A program made the position numbers and the translations under genes. Below, one piece after another: positions 17,695-24,748 of a stretch of 64,000 nucleotides of DNA. Every line of letters begins with the position of its first letter. The first letter of the stretch is position 1. This stretch comes from Deltaproteobacteria bacterium. Lineage in GTDB: Bacteria; Myxococcota; Kuafuiibacteriia; Kuafuiibacteriales; Kuafuiibacteriaceae. The stretch lies in assembly GCA_011526105.1 (NCBI GenBank), contig WYAZ01000137.1, forward strand, positions 1-64,000, written 5' to 3'. The notes beneath the pieces are model-generated. The model was given only the letters and a program-made list of their open reading frames with translations, was not told the origin of the DNA and did no database searches.

Positions 17695-18294
17695 TTACCG
17701 GCGTCCGGCTCGGGCCAAGGCTTCGCGGATGAGGTCCTCGAGCGAAGCGGCCTCGCCGAGGCTCTCGAGCGCACGCTCCGCCAAAGCCTCAGCCTGGGCC
17801 GGCCGGTAGCCGAGATTGGCGAGCGCAGAGAGGAGGTCAGAGTTCGCACTCGGGCAGGCTTTGGTGGGTCGACCCGAGGCCGAAAGGCGCTCCGGAATAC
17901 CCAGCGCGAGGACCTTGTCTCCGAGGTCGACGATCAGGCGCTCCGCGGTCTTCTTGCCCACCCCCGGCAACCCCGAGAGCCGCTTCACGTCTCGAGCGCG
18001 GATGTGCGAGGCGATGTCCGCAGCGTCCGTCTCCATGATGCCCATGGCCTTAACCGGACCTACGCCGGGCACGGTGATCAAGAGCTCGAACAGCGAAAGA
18101 TCGACGTCACGCGCGAACCCAAACAGCGCGAGGCTGTCCTCGCGCACGTGTGTGTACGTGTAAAGCTCGGTCTTCATACCGACGGTGAGGCCCGCGCTCT
18201 CGGAGACGGTGACGAGATAACCGACGCCCCCCACATCGAGCACCACCGACGAAGGCCGACGGTCGATGATCTCACCACGAAGTCTCCGGATCAT
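17695..18294 (-). CDS. ruvA: Holliday junction DNA-binding protein RuvA
   Basis: RuvA binds four-way junctions as a tetramer and loads RuvB. The N-terminal OB domain (MIRRLRGEI, VVLDVGGVGYLVTV), two helix-hairpin-helix motifs (LLITVPGVGPVKAMGIM and LSGLPGVGKKTAERLIVDLGDK) and the C-terminal domain III that contacts RuvB (DLLSALANLGYRPAQAEALA) are in order. Length 199 aa is typical. The start ATG overlaps the ruvC stop (ATGA, 18294-18291), showing translational coupling. Confidence 0.97.
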   Translation of the reverse strand: MIRRLRGEIIDRRPSSVVLDVGGVGYLVTVSESAGLTVGMKTELYTYTHVREDSLALFGFARDVDLSLFELLITVPGVGPVKAMGIMETDAADIASHIRARDVKRLSGLPGVGKKTAERLIVDLGDKVLALGIPERLSASGRPTKACPSANSDLLSALANLGYRPAQAEALAERALESLGEAASLEDLIREALARAGRR

Positions 18295-18800
18295 CGCGGC
18301 GCCTGCCTCGCGGATCGCGCGGCCAAGAGGGGAGACCTGGCGCGGGCGCTCCCCGCAATGGCCACGGCGAGGGCGTCCGCGGCGTCCGAGGCCGGCGCCT
18401 TGGCCAGACCGAGGAGCATCCGCACCATCTCCTTCATCTGATGTTTGTCGGCTCGACCGCTCCCGCTCACCGCCTTCTTCACCTCCGCCGGAGAGAGCTC
18501 GTCGATGGACGCCTCGCTTCGTCGCGCGGCGAGGAGCGCCACCCCCCGTGCGTGTCCAAGGACCAGGGCGCTCCTCGAGTTCTCGTGGTGAAAGATGGCT
18601 TCGAGGACCACGAGGTCGGGGCGGTGCTCGAGGAGCTTGGCCTCCAGTCCGAGATAGATGGTCAGCAGGCGGTCTTCGAGGGCGGCGCCGTTTGGGGTTC
18701 GGATGACCCCGGCGTCGATGTACTCGAGCTTGCTTCCGCGCGTGCGGATGACGCCAAAGCCCGTGTTCTGCGAGCCGGGATCGATTCCGAAGGCCAGCAC
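18291..18800 (-). CDS. ruvC: Crossover junction endodeoxyribonuclease RuvC
   Basis: RuvC resolves Holliday junctions by paired nicks. The RNase H-like core has FGIDPGSQNTGFGV (first catalytic Asp), VVLEAIF (Glu) and the paired aspartates in ASDAADALAVAI; the KKAVSGSGRADKHQM helix also fits. The start is GTG 18800, preceded by AAGGG at 6 nt. It lies 9 bp after the yebC stop and overlaps ruvA by 4 bp. 169 residues, as expected. Confidence 0.96.
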   Translation of the reverse strand: MLAFGIDPGSQNTGFGVIRTRGSKLEYIDAGVIRTPNGAALEDRLLTIYLGLEAKLLEHRPDLVVLEAIFHHENSRSALVLGHARGVALLAARRSEASIDELSPAEVKKAVSGSGRADKHQMKEMVRMLLGLAKAPASDAADALAVAIAGSARARSPLLAARSARQAPR

Positions 18801-18809
18801 GCCGACCCT

Positions 18810-19556
18810 TCAGCTCAAAGAGGACATGATGTCCTCGGAGATCTCGTAGTTGGCGAAGACATTCGCCACATCCTCGTTGTCTTCGAGCCGCTCCTCGAGC
18901 GCGAGGATCTTCTTGGCGAGCTCGGCGTCGCAGACCACGGAGGTGGACGGGATGAGCGCCACCTGGGCCACGAGGCTCTCGAGACCGGCAGCGTCCATGG
19001 CCTCCTTCACGGTGATGAAGTCCTCTGGCTTCGTGTACACGACGATCTGCTGGTCTTCGGTGACCACGTCTTCCGCCCCGGCCTCGAGCGCCGATTCCAT
19101 GATCTGATCCTCGGAGTACTTCTCGGCGTCGAAGCGGATCATGCCGCGGCGATTGAAGAGGAAGGCCACCGCGCCGTTCTTGGCGAAGCTGCCGCCCGCC
19201 TTCTCGAGCATGTTTCTGATCTCGGAGAGGCTCCGGTTGGTGTTGTCGGTGGAGACCTCGATCATGAAGGCGACGCCGCCGGGGCCATAACCCTCGTAGA
19301 CCAGCTCTTGGATCTCTCCGCCCTCGAGCGCTCCGGTGCCCTTCTTGATGGCGCGGTCGACGTTGTCCGCGGGCATCGATGCGGCGCGCGCGTTCTGGAT
19401 GGCGAGCCGCAAACGCGGGTTGCCGGCCGGATCACCTCCGCCGAGTCTCGCCGCCACCGTGAGCTCTTTGACGAGCTTGGTGAACTTCTTCCCCCGCTTC
19501 GCATCAACCACCGCCTTCTGGCGCTTGATGGTGCTCCACTTGTTATGTCCGGACAT
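18810..19556 (-). CDS. yebC: YebC/PmpR family translation/transcription regulator
   Basis: A 248-residue protein starting MSGHNKWSTIKRQKAV, the hallmark N-terminus of the family, followed by the acidic mid-region (VYEGYGPGGVAFMIEV, TDNTNRS) and the C-terminal domain with LVAQVALIPS. YebC proteins have been described as transcriptional regulators, and more recent work on some members points to relief of ribosome stalling at proline stretches; I cannot tell which applies here. ATG 19556 is chosen over an open upstream extension of poor composition; AGGAAAA lies about 8 nt upstream. It heads the conserved yebC-ruvC-ruvA-ruvB cluster. Confidence 0.95.
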   Translation of the reverse strand: MSGHNKWSTIKRQKAVVDAKRGKKFTKLVKELTVAARLGGGDPAGNPRLRLAIQNARAASMPADNVDRAIKKGTGALEGGEIQELVYEGYGPGGVAFMIEVSTDNTNRSLSEIRNMLEKAGGSFAKNGAVAFLFNRRGMIRFDAEKYSEDQIMESALEAGAEDVVTEDQQIVVYTKPEDFITVKEAMDAAGLESLVAQVALIPSTSVVCDAELAKKILALEERLEDNEDVANVFANYEISEDIMSSLS

Positions 19557-19651
19557 CGCGCGTTTTCCTGACTGGGGCTCGTCTAACATGAGGGCGGAGG
19601 TCGCGAAAGACGGGTGAGATATGGTACTAGGCCGGCTCTTCGAACGAAGCC

Positions 19652-22117
19652 ATGCCGCGTGTCCCCCTGCTCCTCGGGCTCTTCCTAGCCCTCCCCGCTT
19701 GCACCCGAGAATCCCTGCCACCGCCCGTCCCCGCGACGGTTCGGGTGATCCGAGAGCCCTCCGAGCTGCTCTGGGGTCCCTCGGCCTTCGGACAGCTCGG
19801 GGATCTGCGGCTCGAGAACGGACGCCTGATGGCGGTCATCGCGGAGATCGACCGTCCCCTCGGGTTCGCGGTGAGCGGCGGCAATCTCGTCGACATCGCG
19901 CCGCTCCCGGACGGTGAGGACCACATCAATCAGGTGATTCTGTACTTGAACGACCAGTTCCCTCGTCAGGCGCGCTACGAGAAGCTCGAGATCCTCGAGC
20001 GCGGCGGAGGCAAGAGGCGGGTGGTCGTTCGCGCCCGCGGAAAAGATAGCCACGACCCTCGGATCGCCATCGAGACCGACTACATCCTGGAACCCGACGC
20101 CAACTGGCTGACGCTCGAGACCCGCTTCACCTCGAACGCGACCACGACCATTGCGGGCTTCATCCCCGGTGATGCGGTCCAGTGGGGACGCGCCGAACAC
20201 ATGGCCCCCGGCGTCGGCTTTCGACTGGCCGGCAGTCGGCGCGCGGTCGACTGGCTCGCGGGGCTGGGCGCCAACGCCTCGTACGCCCTGGTCCCGGATG
20301 GTCCGGTGCCGTTCCAGACGATCTCCGGCTCCACCTGGAGCGACCCCATGGGTCCAAAGATCGATCTTTTGCCGAAGAAGACCGCGAGCTACCGCCGCTA
20401 CATCGTGGTGGGCAACGGAGACACCGCCTCATTGGCCGGCCCCGTTCATCGACTGCGCCAGGAAGCCACCGGCCGCATCGAGGGGCGCGTCACCCACGAC
20501 GGCAAGCCTCTCCTTGGCTCCGAGGTCCACGTGCTCGCGGACTCCGAGACCGCGCTCGTGGGTATCGCGCGCACCGACGCCGAGGGCTGGTACTCGCTCG
20601 AGCTTCGTCCCGGAGTGTACCGCGCCTTCGCGCTGGCGCCCGGCCGAGAGCGTGTCGCCGCCACGGGGCAGACCGGCACGGTGCACGTCAAAGAAGCGGG
20701 CACTCATTCGCAGAACTTCAACCTCGGACCCGAGGCGGTGATCCGTTGGCGCGTCCAAGGGCACGACGGCAAAGCGCCGCCGGTGAAGATCACGGTGAGC
20801 GGCGTCGAAGGCACGAAGGAGCCTTTGTTCGGCCCGGTCTTTAGAGCCAGCGGCGCGCGCAACGTCGTACTCTCTCCGCGCGGCGTCGGGTCGGTGCCGG
20901 TGGGGGCCGGTCGCTACCAGGTGGTGGTCAGTCGCGGACCCGAGTACGAACTCATCGAGCAACGGGTGGAAGTCGGCGCCGGACAGTCAGCGGAGATCAC
21001 CGGCGTCTTGGCGAGGTCGGTGGACACCCGAGGCTTCATCGCCGCCGACATGCACCAGCACGCGGCCCCGAGCTTCGACTCTGGCGTCTCTCTGGAGGAC
21101 CGGGTCCTCTCCAACGGCGCCGAGGGCGTCGAAGTGCTCGTCGCCACCGACCACAACGTGCTCACCGACTATCGCCCCGCCCTCGCGGCCTCCGGCTTAG
21201 GACGGGACGTTTTCACGATCATCGGGACGGAGGCCACGACGCACTCGGTCGGACACTTCAATGCGTTCCCGCTCGAAATGGACCACACCAAGAGCCGCGG
21301 CGGCATGCAGGATCCGGAGGGGTGGAGCCCGGAGCAGATCTTCGCCTTCGTTCGCGGCCTGGCCCCCAAAGGGACGGTGCCATTTGTGCAGTCGAACCAC
21401 CCGCGGGCCGGTCGCATCGGATACTTCGATCTCATGGGCTTCAACCCGGCCTCCGGCACCGCCAAAGACCCCAGATTCTCGGCCGACATCGATGGCCTCG
21501 AAGTCGTCGCCTTCGGATTCCGAGACGAGACCAAAGAGGTCCTCGAAGACTGGTTCGCGCTCTTGCGCGCCGGCCGAAGAATCACTGCGACCGGCAACAG
21601 CGACAGCCACGTCATCTACGGTCGCGAGACCGGGTGGCCGCGGACTTATGTGTGCGTCGAGGATGACACCCCGCCTCGATTGGACGTGCAAGACTTCGTG
21701 AGCGCGCTTCGGAGCGGCTGCGCCACCATCAGCGGCGGGCCCTTCGTCACCCTGAGGAGCGGCGAGACACGCATGGGGAGCCTGGCGGAGGCCCCAAAGG
21801 GCAAGGCCAAGATCGAAGTGCGGGTCCTGGCGCCGAGCTGGATCGACACGACGCGCCTCACGTTGTTTGTGGACGGTCACCCCAAAGAGACGGTCGCGCT
21901 CCCGCGCGAGCCCGTGTTGCGCCTCGAACGCAGCTTCGAGGCGAGCTGCTCCGCAGACTGCTTCATCACCGTGCTCGTGGAGGGCGACGAACCGCTATCG
22001 ATTGTCCTGCCGGGAGAGGACGGCCGAGTCTCCACCCCCGTTGCGCTGACGAACCCGATCTACTTCGACGTCGACGGCGACGGCCAGTTCGGGCCCAAGC
22101 CCAAATCACCACGCTAG
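19652..22117 (+). CDS. CehA/McbA-like PHP-domain metallohydrolase lipoprotein
   Basis: An 821-residue lipoprotein (lipobox ALPAC, Cys 17). The N-terminal 250 residues form a beta-rich domain. A carboxypeptidase-regulatory-like domain follows (GRIEGRVTHDGKPLLGSEV, about 270-355). The PHP-type metallohydrolase core at about 460-680 carries ADMHQHAAPS, ATDHN, QSNHPRAGRIGY and GNSDSH as metal ligands, as in the CehA/McbA family of phosphoester or amide hydrolases. The C-terminus ends in a dockerin-like DVDGDGQFGP loop. Likely an extracytoplasmic hydrolase; substrate unknown. Its last 12 bp overlap the convergent lamin-tail protein gene. Confidence 0.88.
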   Translation: MPRVPLLLGLFLALPACTRESLPPPVPATVRVIREPSELLWGPSAFGQLGDLRLENGRLMAVIAEIDRPLGFAVSGGNLVDIAPLPDGEDHINQVILYLNDQFPRQARYEKLEILERGGGKRRVVVRARGKDSHDPRIAIETDYILEPDANWLTLETRFTSNATTTIAGFIPGDAVQWGRAEHMAPGVGFRLAGSRRAVDWLAGLGANASYALVPDGPVPFQTISGSTWSDPMGPKIDLLPKKTASYRRYIVVGNGDTASLAGPVHRLRQEATGRIEGRVTHDGKPLLGSEVHVLADSETALVGIARTDAEGWYSLELRPGVYRAFALAPGRERVAATGQTGTVHVKEAGTHSQNFNLGPEAVIRWRVQGHDGKAPPVKITVSGVEGTKEPLFGPVFRASGARNVVLSPRGVGSVPVGAGRYQVVVSRGPEYELIEQRVEVGAGQSAEITGVLARSVDTRGFIAADMHQHAAPSFDSGVSLEDRVLSNGAEGVEVLVATDHNVLTDYRPALAASGLGRDVFTIIGTEATTHSVGHFNAFPLEMDHTKSRGGMQDPEGWSPEQIFAFVRGLAPKGTVPFVQSNHPRAGRIGYFDLMGFNPASGTAKDPRFSADIDGLEVVAFGFRDETKEVLEDWFALLRAGRRITATGNSDSHVIYGRETGWPRTYVCVEDDTPPRLDVQDFVSALRSGCATISGGPFVTLRSGETRMGSLAEAPKGKAKIEVRVLAPSWIDTTRLTLFVDGHPKETVALPREPVLRLERSFEASCSADCFITVLVEGDEPLSIVLPGEDGRVSTPVALTNPIYFDVDGDGQFGPKPKSPR

Positions 22118-23602
22118 ACAGCGCTCCGCCGGCGCGGGGTCGCCCGGCGTGGGCACGCAGAAGCGGAATCGACCCAAGGCATCTTTGGCGACCGCCTCGT
22201 GTTCGAGGTCGGGCGCCCTTCCGCCCACGTGATCGGCGCTCTCCGTGCGGCCTATCTCTAGACGGTCGAGCGGCACCGAGCCGTGTAGGAGTTCGAGCAC
22301 GAGTTCCGTCTTCGACATCTGCCCACGCAGCCGGAGGACCAAGGCCTCTCCCGGCCACCACCAAGAGGGGTCCCCGCCGCTGCCGAAGTAGAGCACCAGC
22401 GCATTCTCGAGCCAGGTCTCGGTCGGGGTCTGATCGAGCGCGCGCAGGATGAGCCCGGAGCCATGGAGATCGATGGGGTGGCGCGAACGGTTCACGAGCT
22501 CGACCCACTGATCGATGTCGCTCACCGTACCGGTCCCCGGCTGAGCATCAAACGGCGCCCCCGCAGCCTCACTGTCGCCCCAGTCGTGAAGTGGCGCGAG
22601 CACCAGCTCGGAGATCTCGATCTCGGGCGCTGAGGGCGTCTCGACCTCGAAGCTCAAATCCTCCGCTCGATTTCCGGCGAGATCCTCCGCCCGCACCTCG
22701 ATGCGGTACGTGCTCTCGGGGGCCAGAGGTAGTTCGGTCTGAAGGCGAGAGGAGAGCGCGGGCACAATCGGAGGACGGAGCCGGACGACATGGCCGGTCG
22801 TGCTCGCGGCCCAGGCATCGAACACCACCGGCTCGCTGCTCTCGACGTCCACGTAGAAGTTGGCCCCTCGCCGGACGGGCTCGCGAGGCATGAGGATGGG
22901 CGCGAGCCGATCGGCCACGGTGGTGGTCGAGATCTCGGGCCCCTCGATCTCGAGACCACCGCTCTCGAGTACGAGTCGATGAAGCGCCGCCGGACACAAA
23001 GGACGGCAATCACCTTCGTGATCGGGCAGGCGCACAAGCAGACGCCCTTCGTCGCGTGCGATCGTATCGAGCGGCCAGCGAGCTTCGCCCGGCCCAAGGA
23101 GCCAAGCCCGAACCTCGTCGAGTTCAGACGGCACGACCGAGAGCGCGGCATACCGGAGATTGAGCGGCCAGGGCTCACTCGCACGTGGCATGCGCAGGTC
23201 CACGCGCGCGGCGGGTGACGCGCCGCGGGTCTCGAACCGAAGTACGACGTCGGGCGGAGGAAAGGGCTGACCGACCTCGTCCGTCAGGCCCTCTCCAAAC
23301 TCGATGGTGAGCCACTCCGCCTCGGGCCAGGCCTCGCGAGGACGGATGGACCAGCGGTCACTGGGCTCGACGTCGAGGGGCTCGATGGGCACGACGCGTC
23401 CATCATTTCGGAGGACACGCAGCGCGGAGACCGGGTCCGCCGGGCGCAGGGACCGCGAGAACACAAGGTAGAGCGGCTCGTCCACCGCGAGCGGTCGCAG
23501 AGGTTCCAGGCCCAGTAGCCGCGGAGGTTCGGGCGGCGCCATGACCTCGGGTAGGCACGCGACGCAGACGAGGAGGAGGCTGAAGTGAGGTCTTGGGCTC
23601 AT
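22106..23602 (-). CDS. Lipoprotein with Ig-like region and C-terminal lamin-tail-like domain
   Basis: 498 residues starting MSPRPHFSLLLVCVAC, a short lipoprotein signal with lipobox CVAC. The first part resembles the bacterial Ig-like domain that describes extreme values (LYLVFSRSLRPADPVSALRV, then GEGLTDEVGQPF). The middle is a further beta domain (TYRIEVRAEDLAGNRAEDLS). The C-terminal 150 residues read ISELVLAPLHDWGD and WVELVNRSRHPIDLHGSGL, the pattern of lamin-tail domains found on exported bacterial proteins. ATG 23602 has AAGGA upstream and overlaps the preceding gene stop (ATGA). Probably surface-exposed; no enzymatic motif seen. Confidence 0.75.
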   Translation of the reverse strand: MSPRPHFSLLLVCVACLPEVMAPPEPPRLLGLEPLRPLAVDEPLYLVFSRSLRPADPVSALRVLRNDGRVVPIEPLDVEPSDRWSIRPREAWPEAEWLTIEFGEGLTDEVGQPFPPPDVVLRFETRGASPAARVDLRMPRASEPWPLNLRYAALSVVPSELDEVRAWLLGPGEARWPLDTIARDEGRLLVRLPDHEGDCRPLCPAALHRLVLESGGLEIEGPEISTTTVADRLAPILMPREPVRRGANFYVDVESSEPVVFDAWAASTTGHVVRLRPPIVPALSSRLQTELPLAPESTYRIEVRAEDLAGNRAEDLSFEVETPSAPEIEISELVLAPLHDWGDSEAAGAPFDAQPGTGTVSDIDQWVELVNRSRHPIDLHGSGLILRALDQTPTETWLENALVLYFGSGGDPSWWWPGEALVLRLRGQMSKTELVLELLHGSVPLDRLEIGRTESADHVGGRAPDLEHEAVAKDALGRFRFCVPTPGDPAPAERCLAW

Positions 23603-24168
23603 CGAAGATCCTTGGCTTGGGTTTGTAGCGCATACCGTCCGCCGGTATGCGCCCTCAGCAGTCCGTCGAGGGCCGCGAGCTGGACGACCTTCTCCGGCGC
23701 GGACGAGAGGAGATGCGAGAGCCAGAGCGCGACACGCTCGAAGTAGAGGCGTGTCACTTCCTCGAGCAGCAGACGTTCCGCCGCAGAACGTGCGATGGCC
23801 TCTCGATTGGCGCGAAGCTCGGGATCCGCAAACACCAGATCGCCGAAGTCGAAGCGAGCCTCCACCCGAAGGGCGAGCGCCCGGCGGTCCGATGTGGTGG
23901 GCGCCCAGTCGCCGACGATGTCTTTCACGTAGACGTTCGCATCCGAACCGAGCCGGGCCGCAACGCGAGGAACCAGACCTCTCAAGCGCGCGCGTGTGGA
24001 CCAACCCTCCGCTTCGTCCACGGACGCAAGCCCCATATTCTCGGACGCCCAGGACTGAACCTGTTCGAGGCTGGGCATGCACTCGCGTCCGCTCACGATG
24101 CGGGCGAGCAGAACCTCGGTGCCGGTGGAGGTGAGCGCCAAGGCCATGATCACCGCGGTGCTGCTCAC
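23599..24168 (-). CDS. Exported helical protein, unknown function
   Basis: 189 residues starting at GTG 24168, which overlaps the preceding stop (GTGA). A short hydrophobic N-terminus (TAVIMALALTSTGTEVLLA) may be a signal. The C-terminal half, RVEARFDFGDLVFADPELRANR followed by LLLEEVTRLYFERVALW, looks like a beta strand followed by a long amphipathic helix, a layout reminiscent of outer-membrane TolC-like or periplasmic proteins. It is coupled on both sides by 4-bp start/stop overlaps, so it probably works with its neighbours. I cannot name the family. Confidence 0.65.
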   Translation of the reverse strand: MSSTAVIMALALTSTGTEVLLARIVSGRECMPSLEQVQSWASENMGLASVDEAEGWSTRARLRGLVPRVAARLGSDANVYVKDIVGDWAPTTSDRRALALRVEARFDFGDLVFADPELRANREAIARSAAERLLLEEVTRLYFERVALWLSHLLSSAPEKVVQLAALDGLLRAHTGGRYALQTQAKDLR

Positions 24169-24569
24169 GACGACTCCATCGTGCAGCCGAGGGCGCGAAG
24201 CCGGGCCTCGAGGGCCCAGTGCTCGACCGCATCGCCGGCTTCGTGGACTCGGAGACGCGCACAGCCGCGGCGGCGACGACGCTCCTCCTGGCCGAGCGCG
24301 TGCCTTCGCGGCGCCGGTCGGCCGAGCCACTCGGGCAAGCCGAGTTCGAGTCCGAGGAGGAATGTGAAGGAGGCTCGCGTCCCAAGGTCCGTCGCGAAGC
24401 GCCGCTCGAAAGAGATCCAAACCGAGACGGGGCGGGCAGATTGGGGAGCATGGAGGCGGAGATCTTCAAACAGCGGACTCGCCGGCGGGTTCTGGAACAC
24501 CGCCGAGGTGTCGAGCGAAAGATCAGGCTGCCCCGAGAGAAGGACAAAGAGGAGCACCGGCGAGAGCAC
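24165..24569 (-). CDS. Small exported protein, unknown function
   Basis: 134 residues from GTG 24569, with a signal-peptide-like start (LSPVLLFVLLSGQPDLSL) and a beta-rich middle (VSVWISFERRFATDLG, SFTFLLGLELGLPEW) suggestive of an envelope beta protein. The C-terminal 50 residues are Arg/Glu-rich and less protein-like, so the true 3' end or a frameshift there is possible. It is the first gene of a three-gene overlapping set (24165, 23599, 22106). A pair of palindromes lies 70-105 bp upstream of the start. Confidence 0.5.
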   Translation of the reverse strand: MLSPVLLFVLLSGQPDLSLDTSAVFQNPPASPLFEDLRLHAPQSARPVSVWISFERRFATDLGTRASFTFLLGLELGLPEWLGRPAPRRHALGQEERRRRRGCARLRVHEAGDAVEHWALEARLRALGCTMESS

Positions 24570-24638
24570 GAAGGCGCACTAGGCAAGAGCTGGACCAAAC
24601 ACGTCGCCCAGCATCACGTCCCTTGCACGAGCGGCGAA

Positions 24639-24673
24639 CGTCCGAATCTCGGACAACGTCCGGTCTTCGGACG
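24639..24673. promoter_or_regulatory. Two adjacent CGTCCG dyads, candidate operator
   Basis: GTCCGA-atc-TCGGAC (24640-24654) and CGTCCG-gtctt-CGGACG (24657-24673) are two inverted repeats whose CGTCCG half-sites begin 18 bp apart (24639 and 24657). They sit in the 179-bp gap upstream of the three-gene set starting at 24569 and just after the MYXO-CTERM gene. They could be operators or a double hairpin that ends the upstream transcript; no T-tract supports the latter strongly. Confidence 0.4.
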
Positions 24674-24748
24674 GACGAATGCGGCGGCTCGGACCCGGCC
24701 AGGGAGCGGGTCTCAGGGCGCCGAGGTCGGGATGCGTTCCCGCCTCGC

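Noticed and set aside
16540-18441. Long plus-strand frame over ruvB and ruvA
   Set aside because: Antisense to two clearly recognised genes.
19557-19721. Longer N-terminus for YebC
   Set aside because: The extension is basic and low-complexity; the family starts at MSGHNKW and a ribosome-binding site precedes that ATG.
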